Source: DASXKD01 sp963734725 (GTDB taxonomy: Bacteria > Actinomycetota > Actinomycetes > Streptosporangiales > Streptosporangiaceae). Taken from it: 64,000 nt of DNA. The notes below the pieces were generated by a model. That model made no database searches and was not told where the DNA came from. It saw only the letters and a program-made list of their open reading frames with translations. Location of the stretch: positions 174,725 through 238,724 of the forward strand of contig CAVTIX010000027.1 of NCBI GenBank assembly GCA_963734725.1, given 5' to 3'. Made by a program: the position numbers and the translations under genes. Every line of letters starts with the position of its first letter. The stretch's first letter is position 1. This document shows positions 25,512 to 34,450 of the stretch, piece by piece.

Positions 25512-26671
25512 GTGAGCACCTACCCCGACCACATCCTGCGCGTCGGCAGCCAGCAGCTCGCCGAGTTGAAGCGGAAGGCCGCCGAGTTCGAACGTCAGCT
25601 CTGGGACGCGCACGAGTCGCTGGAGCAGGAGATGGAGCAGGCGGCGTCTGGTACCGACGTGATCGTGGACGGCCAGCAGGAGACGTTCAACTGGACCACC
25701 GAGGATACCGAGGATGCGGTGGGGCCCAACAGCGACGGTCGCGCGGTAATCGATGTGGCACGGGCGCCGGGCGACGTCGCCCTCGACGAGGCGGGCCGCG
25801 GTGCCGACGGGCGCGCGCCGGTCGATCTGACTCCAGCACAGGGCGACGCTGAGCCCGATGCACCCAGCCCGGCCTACATGCCCGACGAGCGCACCGCGCG
25901 GCTCATCGACCACGGCCGGCAGCCACCCAAGCGCAGCCATCGGGGCCGGAACATCGTCCTGACTGGCCTCGCGATCGCCATCGCCGCGGCGCTCATCACC
26001 ATCCTGGTGCTCGCCGTGTCTCGGCCGGGCCGGCCTGGCCCGCCAGCGTCGCCAAGGTCGAGCGCGAGATCGCGACGGCCTGCCAGAACCCGGACGTGCG
26101 GTCCGAGCCGAGCCAGGTCAACTTCGCCTGTGCCAGGGCCACCCGTCAGATCCTGTGGGTCTTCTCGCTGATGACCAGCGGCAATAATCCCGACTTCGCA
26201 TCAATCAAGACCGGGCGGCAGGGTCTGGAGCCGATCCGCCCGTCTCAGGGCGGTCAGGTGGCGTGGTCGCTGAACCTGCACCACCCCTATAACCCCGCCA
26301 ATCCGATCGACAGCCTCCAAGTCGCCGCCCGGGCGATCAACAACATCATCGGCGGGGCCACCCTTACCGCCGCGAACGGCAAGCCGGTCGTCCAGGCGGG
26401 CCTGGAAAGCGTGCCAGCGAACTGCGCCCGGTACACCGGTTCTCGCGCGGTCACGTCGCGCGACGGCTACCCCGCCCTGTGCGCCAAGCCGATCACCAGC
26501 CAGGCCGGACAGGGATATCTCGTCGCGGACGTCTTCCAGAAGTGGATGGTCGGCGCACCGCCACGTGCGGCGCAGAAGGCCGCGGTCCTCTTTCAGCACG
26601 CGCGCGACCCCGGTGACCCGCGCGTCCTCGCCATCCTCAGGTCCCTGAACGCTTCGACGTTGTCCGGATAA
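25512..26671 (+). CDS. unrecognised single-pass membrane protein with extracytoplasmic domain (frameshifted)
   Basis: GTG 25512 is preceded by GGAGGTGA. The first ~145 residues are cytoplasmic, with a charged helical start (LAELKRKAAEFERQLWDAHE) and an acidic middle. One transmembrane helix follows (NIVLTGLAIAIAAALITILV). The frame breaks near 26040; shifting it yields an external domain of about 205 residues (VEREIATACQNPDVRSEPSQ..., ANCARYTGSRAVTSRDGYPA, LVADVFQKWMV) ending at 26671. Three Cys in the external part could form a disulfide. I recognise no family. It sits directly before a huge peptidoglycan hydrolase, so an envelope-spanning assembly is inferred. Confidence 0.6.
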
Positions 26672-26730
26672 CGGACGGCTCCGGGCTTCCCCGACCCAAG
26701 CCAGAGATCATCCGCTAGGAGGTGCACCAG

Positions 26731-29700
26731 TTGCGTCCCGCGCCCAAGCCCCGGTGGCAGCAGGCGACCGCGCTGGTCAGCCTCGGCGCGGGCGGCGTCG
26801 TCACCGGGCTCTCCTTCGTCCCCGGGTCACCGGCTGACCTGACGTCGCCGGCCACGCTGCCGTTTGCGCTGATGGCGCTGGAGAAGTCGGCGCAGGCTGC
26901 GCCCAGCGACGACGCCATGCTCCGGTCCGCGATCGTCCACGTTGCCCGCCACTACCTGGGCCTGGCCGAGCGGAAGACCCCGGCCGAGATGGAGGCGATC
27001 ATCTGGCAGCACGACAGCCTGGATGGCGCCGACCACGGCCCCTCCTGCGCGGCGTTCGCGAGCCTGACCCTGGAGCTGGGGTCCCACCTGGTGGGCCAGC
27101 AAAGCTGGGTAACGGGCGGCACGAGCTACCCGTGGCCGCTGCACGACTGGGTGGATGCCCGGGTCGGACCGAACCCGGCATCGCCCGAGGTTACGTCGGT
27201 GCTGCAGGACGCCCAGCACCACCAACGGTGGCACGCGCTTGGCGATGGCTATGAGCCGCAGCCCGGCGATTGGGTGCTCTTCGACGGTCATGTTGAGGTC
27301 GTGACCAAGTACGCCGGTGGTGTGCTGCACACCATCGGCGGGGATTCCCTGCCGAACTTCTCGGTGAACGCCCACGAGTATCCCGGTCCGCTGAGCGGCC
27401 AGGGCGTCGTCGGCTTTGTGGACAACGGTCTCGGGCCCGCTGGTGCTGCGCAGTCCGGCGGCCAGGTCGCTGCGCCCGGCGTGGACGACGGGCTGGCACC
27501 GCAGGTTCCGAGCGCGCAGGCGGGGCCCAAGTCGCGTGCCAAACAAGCCGCGCGCCAGGCGCCTGGGCCGGCGACGCCGCGCGCCGCGGCCGCTACTACG
27601 TCGCAGCCGGTGCTGGCGCCGCGGGCAATCCCGGCGCCGTGGGCCGTAGCGACGCGCAACCTGCCGCTGTCGCGGGCCCTGGCCGAGTCCGGCGCCGAAA
27701 CGAGCCCGGAAGCCGCAGCATCGCCGCACGCTCGGGCGCGAGCACGGACGCAAAACACCGCGCGGGTGGTCCCGCAGCCGCAGAAGGCGGACCACCCGCG
27801 CGGGCACAACGGGCCGGAACGCGCCAGCCAGGTGCCACATCTGATCCACGGCCGGAAGTCTGGCCGCGCCGACATCCCGGGCACGAGCCTGCAACCGCCG
27901 GCGGCCACCCCCAAGGCCCGGGCCGGCCAGGCGCAGATCCCCGGGGTGCTCAAGCGGGTGCATCGCGCGGTTGCGGCGCCACGCGGGCTGGCGCCGTATC
28001 AGAGGCACCAGCACGCCGCACCGGCCCCGCCAGCTATGCCGGGCTCCGCGGCAGAGCGCGCATTCATCGAGCAGGTCGCGCCCGGTGCGATGGCGACCCA
28101 GAGTAGGTACGGCGTCCCGGCGTCGGTCACGATCGCGCAGGCTATCGACGAGTCTGGCTGGGGCCAGAGCATCTTGGCCACACAGGATCACAACCTGTTC
28201 GGCATCAAGGGCAGCGGCCCAGCAGGCAGCGATCTCCAGCCGACTCAGGAGTTCATCGGCGGGCAACTGGTCAACTCCACCGCTCCGTTCCGGATGTACT
28301 ACAACATCGCGCAGAGCATCGAGGCGCACGCCAAGCTACTCGCCAGAAGCGACTACTTCACGAACGCGATGGCCAACAAGCACCAGCCCAACGCGTTCGC
28401 CGCCGCGCTGACGGGCATCTATGCGACCGACCCCAGCTACGGTGCCAAACTGGTCGGCCTGATGCAGCAGTATGACCTCTACCGCTTCGATGCCGCCGGC
28501 CAAACCCACGGCAGGTCGCGGACCGCTACGGGCGCGGCGGCGATCCCGGGCATAACTGGTCATGCGAATCCGGCACACGACAACCCGGCCGGGCCCGCGC
28601 CGCAGATCCAGCCCTCGCGGCCGGCGCAGCACCGCTCGTACCCGGCCCGCCCGCCGCGTCCCGACCACACGGCACGGCCGGCCCGCCCGCCGGATCCCAT
28701 ACCGAACCCGGCGCCAGGGCGCACACCTAGCCCGGCCCCTACGGCCCAGGCCGCACCCGCGCCCCGCCCCGTGCGCACGCCCGCCACCGCGCCCACCACC
28801 GGCCCCACGTCGGCCCCCCAGCCGCTTGGCGAAACCGGCACCACGCCTGCCACTGTGGCGACGCCCGATCCCCAGCCGCTCGGTACGCTCAACTCCGCGC
28901 CAAGCGCAGGAACGACGGCCGCCGCGCAGCCGCTTCGCCGAACCACGCGGGCGAACCCAGCACAGGGCACTTCACGCCAGGCCATGACGCGCAGCTCAGA
29001 CAACGCGCCCACGACGGCTGGTGGCCAGCAGCCGCGCGGCCCGGAACTGGCTCCTGTCTCGCACGCCATCCGCCCGGCAACGCCTGGTGCGGCGCCGAAC
29101 GCGGGGCAGACTCCCGGCGCAGCGGCGGCTGCGCAGTCCACGCCCGTTGCGCTCCCGGGGCGCACCCCGGGCTCCGCGCAGGTATCCGTGGCTGGCCAAG
29201 GTGGACCGCCGGCACCGGCCCAGCGCCCCGTTAGCAGCCGCGGGTCCGGCCACCACGCACAAAGCGCCCGCGCGGTCCAGCACTCTGGCTCGCCAGCTCC
29301 AGGCGCCGCGCCGGATCCCGCAGGGCCGGGCACCAGTCAGGTCGGGCTGCCGGCGGGACAGCCCGCCGCTGAAAGCGTCCCTCCCCATGGGCCAGGCGAG
29401 GCCGATATCCCGGGCCTGCCGCAGACGGCCGGATCACCGAAGGCACATCCTTCGCATCGGACACAGATCGCTCGGCGCATGCGTCCGGCCCATCCGCCGG
29501 CGGGCGCACGCCGGACCGGCCCGACCCAGCCCGTCGCCACGGCCCGACCGGCCGGCGGCTACCAAGGCAGCCCGCCCGCCGCGCCAGCGCCGCCGGCGAT
29601 CCGGCCTCCGGCTGGCCCGCCGGCCGGAGACGCTGGCCGCGCACATCCCGCACCAATACGCGAGGCCGCTGCTCCGGGTGTTGCGATGATTCCGGGCTTG

Positions 29701-31188
29701 CCCAGCGGCCTCCCCTGGCCGACGGCCAACGGGTCATCCGCGGCCGCAGCGGGGCCATCCACGGGCGCAGCAGGAGCGCCATCTACGGGCGCGGCGGCAC
29801 CGCCATCCACGAGTACGGCAGCACAGCCATCCACAGGCACGGCAGCAGGGCCATCCACGGGCACGGCAGCAGGGCCATCCACGGACACGGTGGCGGGCCT
29901 GGGCGACATAGCTATTCCCGGCCTCCAGCCCACGGCTACGACGCCGGCCGGCCGTTCGGCGCACGGCGCTGACACCGTCTCTCCCGGCGGCGCCTGGATC
30001 CCCGGGTTGCCCGGCCAGGTCTCCGATACCGCCGGGCACCGCGGGCACCCCACCGGCGCGCGGCATGGCTCGGGCGCGGCGCGGACCGGCTCCGGCGAGG
30101 CGCCGGACCGCTCACCGGCCTCGGGCGCCGCCCACGGAAGCGACCTCCCGCCGACGCACGCCCGCCGCCTCGGGACGGGCGGCCAGCGGCCAACCGTGCC
30201 TGGACACGGTTCGGCGCCCGCTGGCGTTCACCTCGGCCCGGCATCAGCGCCAGCGCCAGCGCCCGCCTCGCCTGCTCCGTCCGCTTCAGTTCGCACGGCG
30301 CGACAGGCCCCGCACGCGCCCGGTTCGGCGCCCGGCTCGCCTGCTCCGTCCGCTTCCGTTCGCGCGGCGCGACCCGCCTCGCACGCGCCTGGTTCGGCGC
30401 CCGGTGCGGCCGCCCGCAGTAGACGGGTGGCTGCGCCTCGCTCCGCTGACCGTGCGGGGCCGGCTCCCACGCCTTCCTCGGCAAGCACGCCGGCGGCTCG
30501 GCCCAGCCCTGCGCCCGGCGCTCCCGCCTCGGCACCGCCATCGCCGCCGGCCAGCGCGGCGGGCACCACGTTTGGAGCGGCCATGCCCGACACGGCACAG
30601 GCCAGCAGCGCGAACCTCACGGCGGCCCGCTATGGTCACCACCTCCCACCAGCGGTCGGGAAGGCGTTCCTCACCTCGGCCAAAGTGCCGCTGATCCGGG
30701 GCGAGTCGCTGTATGTCGATGTAGCCAGCCTCAGCGGGATTCCGTGGGAGCTACTGGCCGCCTGCGACTGGATGCAGTGCCGGGCCAAGCACGGTCTCTC
30801 ACCCGTCTACGGCGAAAAGCTCGGCGCGGTCAACCCGGACGGCACTAGCTACCGGACCCGGTCGGCGGCCCTGGAGCGGTGCTCGTACGACCTCGTAGAA
30901 CTCGCCGGGTCGGTCTACGAGATCGACCTGACCCGGAGCTACCCGCTGTCGGTGCGCGAGCTAGCCAATGTGTTCGCCGCCTTCCGGTGGGGCGGCCTGC
31001 TGAAAGAGCACCACACGTCCGCGATGGAGTTCCCGTACTCGGTCGCCGGTCTCACGACACGCCATATGCACATGCGCTGGCCGAACATCGACGACCCGCA
31101 GGCACCGGACAAGCCGGGGACCAGGTTCCACAGGCCGTTCGGGGCCGTTCCGGCGGTGCTCAGCCTCAACTACCCGGCTACTGCCTAG
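26731..31188 (+). CDS. giant exported peptidoglycan hydrolase: Cys peptidase (CHAP/NlpC-like) + glucosaminidase + orphan C-terminal domain
   Basis: TTG 26731 is chosen because a perfect AGGAGGTG ends 7 bases before it (GTG 26722 lies inside that site). The 1485-residue product begins with a signal/anchor helix. An amidase-like domain follows, with likely catalytic Cys106 (GPSCAAFASL) and His187 (LFDGHVEVVT). A GH73-type glucosaminidase spans about 445-590 with Glu474 (QAIDESGWGQSI) and DHNLFGIKG. A Pro/Ala-rich linker of about 700 residues carries an IPG motif (seven copies from about residue 380 on, the first two ahead of the glucosaminidase) and a tandem octapeptide. The end is an unrecognised globular domain of about 195 residues (SGIPWELLAACDWMQCRAKH). 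It should cut both peptide and glycan bonds. Confidence 0.75.
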   Translation: MRPAPKPRWQQATALVSLGAGGVVTGLSFVPGSPADLTSPATLPFALMALEKSAQAAPSDDAMLRSAIVHVARHYLGLAERKTPAEMEAIIWQHDSLDGADHGPSCAAFASLTLELGSHLVGQQSWVTGGTSYPWPLHDWVDARVGPNPASPEVTSVLQDAQHHQRWHALGDGYEPQPGDWVLFDGHVEVVTKYAGGVLHTIGGDSLPNFSVNAHEYPGPLSGQGVVGFVDNGLGPAGAAQSGGQVAAPGVDDGLAPQVPSAQAGPKSRAKQAARQAPGPATPRAAAATTSQPVLAPRAIPAPWAVATRNLPLSRALAESGAETSPEAAASPHARARARTQNTARVVPQPQKADHPRGHNGPERASQVPHLIHGRKSGRADIPGTSLQPPAATPKARAGQAQIPGVLKRVHRAVAAPRGLAPYQRHQHAAPAPPAMPGSAAERAFIEQVAPGAMATQSRYGVPASVTIAQAIDESGWGQSILATQDHNLFGIKGSGPAGSDLQPTQEFIGGQLVNSTAPFRMYYNIAQSIEAHAKLLARSDYFTNAMANKHQPNAFAAALTGIYATDPSYGAKLVGLMQQYDLYRFDAAGQTHGRSRTATGAAAIPGITGHANPAHDNPAGPAPQIQPSRPAQHRSYPARPPRPDHTARPARPPDPIPNPAPGRTPSPAPTAQAAPAPRPVRTPATAPTTGPTSAPQPLGETGTTPATVATPDPQPLGTLNSAPSAGTTAAAQPLRRTTRANPAQGTSRQAMTRSSDNAPTTAGGQQPRGPELAPVSHAIRPATPGAAPNAGQTPGAAAAAQSTPVALPGRTPGSAQVSVAGQGGPPAPAQRPVSSRGSGHHAQSARAVQHSGSPAPGAAPDPAGPGTSQVGLPAGQPAAESVPPHGPGEADIPGLPQTAGSPKAHPSHRTQIARRMRPAHPPAGARRTGPTQPVATARPAGGYQGSPPAAPAPPAIRPPAGPPAGDAGRAHPAPIREAAAPGVAMIPGLPSGLPWPTANGSSAAAAGPSTGAAGAPSTGAAAPPSTSTAAQPSTGTAAGPSTGTAAGPSTDTVAGLGDIAIPGLQPTATTPAGRSAHGADTVSPGGAWIPGLPGQVSDTAGHRGHPTGARHGSGAARTGSGEAPDRSPASGAAHGSDLPPTHARRLGTGGQRPTVPGHGSAPAGVHLGPASAPAPAPASPAPSASVRTARQAPHAPGSAPGSPAPSASVRAARPASHAPGSAPGAAARSRRVAAPRSADRAGPAPTPSSASTPAARPSPAPGAPASAPPSPPASAAGTTFGAAMPDTAQASSANLTAARYGHHLPPAVGKAFLTSAKVPLIRGESLYVDVASLSGIPWELLAACDWMQCRAKHGLSPVYGEKLGAVNPDGTSYRTRSAALERCSYDLVELAGSVYEIDLTRSYPLSVRELANVFAAFRWGGLLKEHHTSAMEFPYSVAGLTTRHMHMRWPNIDDPQAPDKPGTRFHRPFGAVPAVLSLNYPATA
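29755..29898 (+). repeat. six tandem 24-bp units encoding PSTGTAAG-type octapeptides
   Basis: Six in-frame copies of a 24-base unit (CCATCCACGGGCACGGCAGC plus 4 bases) encode PSTGAAGA, PSTGAAAP, PSTSTAAQ, PSTGTAAG twice and PSTDTVAG. The last copies are nearly identical, indicating recent expansion. It lies in the hydrolase linker and is probably length-variable between strains. Confidence 0.85.
30265..30401 (+). repeat. two tandem ~66-bp units in the hydrolase linker
   Basis: Two adjacent copies encode SPAPSASVRTARQAPHAPGS and SPAPSASVRAARPASHAPGS. They differ at few codons and mark a second slippage-prone site in the same linker. Confidence 0.75.
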
Positions 31189-31221
31189 GCGCCCGCGCCG
31201 ACCGAAGGGAGAAGGTGGATC

Positions 31222-32301
31222 GTGGTTCGCATCCTGATGTTCCTGCTGGGCATGCTCACGGCGGATCGGCCGGGGCGGCATGATGCGGCCTGGTACGGAG
31301 CTGGGTATGCGCGCGCCACCGCTGGCGGCGGGACGGAGACCGCACCATATCCACCGGGGTATGGCCCACAACCGCCGGCCCAGACGGTAACGCTGCCACC
31401 GGCCCCGGCCGGGCCCGCCGCGGGGCCGCCGGCCGCGGGGCCGCCGGGTGCATTCGTGCCATCGGGATCGCCGCCGCCGCTCCGGCGCCGCATCCCGCGG
31501 CTGGTCACGTGGGGCGCGGTGCTCCTGGTCATTGGCCTGATCTTCCGCCGGGCGATCGCGGCCGTGGTCCTCATGGTGCTGTCCACCGCCCTCCACCTGG
31601 TCGGCGTCAACGTGCACCTGCCGCACGTCAATTTCGCCTGGCCCTGGCAGACCATCAGCGCGGGCACCACGACCAACACCAACCTCGGGCCGTGGGTGCT
31701 GCAGAAGATCGAGGGAATCTCCAAGCCGGCGCTCGGCCAGGTGAGCTTCAACTTCTACTTCACGCACAAGGTGTCCAAGAACATCGGCCCTTGGCCGTGC
31801 TGGTACGCCAGCACGTTCTACGCGGTGGGACACGCCGCCGCAACCGTGAACCTGAACCCCGGCCCGGCATGGTGGGCGCCGTCGGCGGGCCACTACCAGC
31901 TGCGCATGATCAGTCGTCCCGCGCAGGGCAAGCCCGGTCATATCGCGGTCAGCATGGTGCTGCCCAGGCCGCAGCTTCCGCAGTCTGCGCACGACATCAC
32001 GATCGACAACATCCCGTCGCGGCCGATCGACACGCAACACAGCTGGACGTACCCGGGTCTCGGCTGCGGGCTGGTCCTGAAACCCCAGTTCGCCGAAGCG
32101 GTGCTCTACTCCCAGGCGCAGTACATCGCCTTCTACAAGGCCACACACGCGGCACAGGTGACCGGCCCGCTGGTCCGGACGGCGGAGGCTCAGGCGACAC
32201 AGACGATCCGCGACAATTTCATCCAGCCGACGGTCAACGCGTTCGGCTACACGCTCGACCAGTTCACCCTCCGCTGGGCGGCGCCGACCAGCACCGGCTA
32301 G
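31222..32301 (+). CDS. unrecognised membrane-anchored protein of the envelope cluster
   Basis: GTG 31222 follows GGAGAAGG. The 359-residue product has a short hydrophobic N-terminus, a Pro/Gly/Ala-rich stretch (about residues 30-85), a transmembrane helix pair at about 92-125 (LVTWGAVLLVIGLIF, AIAAVVLMVLSTALHLVGV) and an external domain of about 230 residues (WVLQKIEGISKPALGQVSFN, WPCWYASTFYAVGHAA, SWTYPGLGCGLVLKPQFAEA, IRDNFIQPTVNAFGYTLDQF). Two Cys in the external part could pair. I recognise no family. It starts 33 bases after the hydrolase stop, so co-transcription is likely. The layout (membrane protein, hydrolase, membrane protein) suggests a trans-envelope machine. Confidence 0.65.
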   Translation: MVRILMFLLGMLTADRPGRHDAAWYGAGYARATAGGGTETAPYPPGYGPQPPAQTVTLPPAPAGPAAGPPAAGPPGAFVPSGSPPPLRRRIPRLVTWGAVLLVIGLIFRRAIAAVVLMVLSTALHLVGVNVHLPHVNFAWPWQTISAGTTTNTNLGPWVLQKIEGISKPALGQVSFNFYFTHKVSKNIGPWPCWYASTFYAVGHAAATVNLNPGPAWWAPSAGHYQLRMISRPAQGKPGHIAVSMVLPRPQLPQSAHDITIDNIPSRPIDTQHSWTYPGLGCGLVLKPQFAEAVLYSQAQYIAFYKATHAAQVTGPLVRTAEAQATQTIRDNFIQPTVNAFGYTLDQFTLRWAAPTSTG

Positions 32302-32356
32302 CTACCCCAGCTCAGCAGCGCTCAGGGCTGGCCCGGCGAGCCGTGAGCCCGGCCGC

Positions 32357-33506
32357 TCAGGCCGCGCCAGCGATGATGGCGCGCAGGTCGCCCTCGCTCA
32401 GGACGACCGGGTTGCCTCGCATGCTGCTGGACCGTTGGGCCTGGGTGGCGATGTCACTGCCCTGCGCCGGTGCCAGGCCGAACGTGCCGAGCCCGGGTAT
32501 GGCCAGCAGCGCCAGCGTCTGCCGGACCCAGGCGATGCCGTCCTCGATCGCCGCGTCCGGGTCCCCGGTCAGCAGGGCCGCGGCCTCGGCGTACCGGGCC
32601 AGGGCCGGGTGGCCCGTCGGTCCGGCCCGCAGCGCAGCCACGTTCGCATCGATGACCGGGGCCAGCAACGCGGCACAGGCCACGCCGTGCGGAATGGCGA
32701 CGGTGCCGCCGATCACCCCGGCCAGCCCGTGGACCGCGCCCAGCTTCGCGTTGGCCAGGGCCATCCCGCCCGCCAGGCTGGCCACCGACATGTCGGCGCG
32801 GGCACCAAGGTCGCTGCCGTCGGCGTAGGCCCGGCGCAGCCCGGCCGCCGCCCGGCGGAATCCCTTCCCGGGCGACCGCGTCGGTCAGCGGGTTGGCCAT
32901 AGGGCTGACGAATGGCTCCAGGCACTGGGTCAGCGCGTCCATGCCGCTGGCCGCGGTGACCGCCGGCGGGCAGGACAGGGTGAGCTGCGGATCGACGAGC
33001 GCGGCCCGGGGAATCATGGGGACGCCGCGCAGGCTCGCCTTGACCCGGTGCGCCGGGGAGGCCAGCACGGCGTTCGCGGTCACCTCGGCGCCGGTCCCGG
33101 CGGTTGTGGGCACCGCCACGCACGGTACCGACGGGCGCGTGATCGCCCGGCCTGCCCCGATGACCTCTAGGTAGTCCAGCGGGTCGCCGCCATTGCCGAG
33201 CAGCATGGCGACGGCCTTGCCGGTGTCGATCACGCTGCCGCCGCCGATCGCCGCGACCACGTCCGCGCCGTGCTCGCGGGCCGCGGCCACCGCCGCCCGG
33301 GCGAGGTCCACCGTGGGTTCACCGGCCACCGGGAACACCTCGGCGGGCAACCCCAGCCCGGCGATCAGCTCCGCGTGCCGGCCCGGGCTGGCGCCGGTGC
33401 AGACCAGCACCCGGGCTCCGTATCCGGCCAGGAGCGCGGGCAGTTCGGCCGAACGGCCGACACCGGCCAGCACGCGGCCCGCGGTGGCGAACTCGAACGC
33501 CTCCAT
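32357..33506 (-). CDS. iron-containing alcohol dehydrogenase family (maleylacetate-reductase-like), frameshifted
   Basis: Group III Fe-ADH fold. The nucleotide-binding half includes VAAIGGGSVIDTGKAVAMLL and VPTTAGTGAEVTANAVLAS; the metal half has ALVDPQLTLSCPPAVTAASG, MDALTQCLEPFVSPMANPLT and AVHGLAGVIGGTVAIPHGVA. The first metal His is Gln (DALTQ), as in some subfamilies. The frame breaks near 32860, by one extra base around GAAGGGATTCC; correcting it gives ...REGFRRAAAGLRRAYADGSD... continuing to the stop at 32357. ATG 33506 is the internal start. The open frame continues upstream into the monooxygenase-like gene, probably because of another indel. Confidence 0.75.
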
Positions 33507-33517
33507 GCCCGTTCCGC

Positions 33518-33848
33518 CTACCCGGGCCCGACGCCGACCGCCCAGTCTTCGCGGCCAGGCCGGGAAGATCGCGGAGAACCTTGCCGATGCCCGCGGCTCG
33601 GCCATCATCTCGGCCACCGTGTCCCGCCAGGTCGCGTAGTGGGGCTCTTGCTTGTGCGCCGCCGCCGCTTCGGCGTCCCGGTAGACCTCCACCAGGACCA
33701 CATGGTCGGGGTCGTCGTTGTCCTGGATCACGTCGAACCGCAGCACACCGGGCTCACCCAAGGATGCCCGGGCGTTGGCCAGCGTCGCGGCCAGGAAGTC
33801 CGCGGCCCGCCCCGGCCGGACCCGGACATGAACGTGAACGATCAGCAT
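33518..33848 (-). CDS. antibiotic biosynthesis monooxygenase (ABM/LsrG-like) domain protein
   Basis: About 110 residues with the ferredoxin-like ABM fold: LIVHVHVRVRPGRAADFLAA, then VLRFDVIQDNDDPDHVVLVE and YRDAEAAAAHKQEPHYATWR. Family members are small cofactor-free monooxygenases or AI-2-modifying LsrG proteins. As written, the frame reads through into the Fe-ADH; shifting by one base near 33555 instead gives a natural tail and TAG at 33518, 11 bases before the Fe-ADH ATG. I prefer two coupled genes to a fusion. ATG 33848 is divergent from marR. Confidence 0.65.
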
Positions 33849-33933
33849 GGCCAAATCCTGCACCACGCCGCCACCACGGCGCGCCCGCGGGCCGCACGCC
33901 GGGCACGGCCGGCGCGGTCCCTACCATGGGCGC

Positions 33934-34398
33934 ATGGCCGAGCCGAGGTGGCTGAGCGCAGAGGAGATGCGGGCCTGGCAGGCGTTCCTGGCGGCCGCGG
34001 CGCTGCTGGACCGACGCCTTGACCAGCAACTCAAGGAAGAGGCGGGCCTGTCCCACCAGCAGTACGAGATCCTGGTCCGGCTGGCCGCCGCCCCGGGCGG
34101 TGAACTGCGGATGACCGATCTGGCCGACGCCCGCTACACCTCCAAGAGCGGCCTGACCTACCAGATCACGCAACTGGAGAAGGCCGGGCTGGTGCGCCGC
34201 GCCTCCTCCCCCGCGGACGTGCGCGGCGTCTTCGCGGTCCTGACCGACGCGGGGCGCCAGCGGCTGGCGCAGGCGGCGCCCGGCCACGTCGCGGCGGTCC
34301 GCGCCTTGCTCATCGACGTGCTGACCGGACAGCAGCTCGCCGCCATGGCGGATGGTCTCGGCGAGGTCGCCCGCCGCCTCGGCGCCGCCGATGATTGA
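33934..34398 (+). CDS. MarR family transcriptional regulator
   Basis: 154 residues of winged-helix MarR type: LSHQQYEILVRLAAAPGGEL, RMTDLADARYTSKSGLTYQI, TQLEKAGLVRRASSPADVRG. ATG 33934 is close behind a TACCAT -10-like box (33922-33927), so the transcript may be leaderless. It is divergent from the ABM/Fe-ADH pair, which it may regulate. Confidence 0.9.
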   Translation: MAEPRWLSAEEMRAWQAFLAAAALLDRRLDQQLKEEAGLSHQQYEILVRLAAAPGGELRMTDLADARYTSKSGLTYQITQLEKAGLVRRASSPADVRGVFAVLTDAGRQRLAQAAPGHVAAVRALLIDVLTGQQLAAMADGLGEVARRLGAADD

Positions 34399-34450
34399 TC
34401 CGGTGCTTTACGGGCAGGGTGGAACCGTACGTACACCCTGGGAGGTGCGC

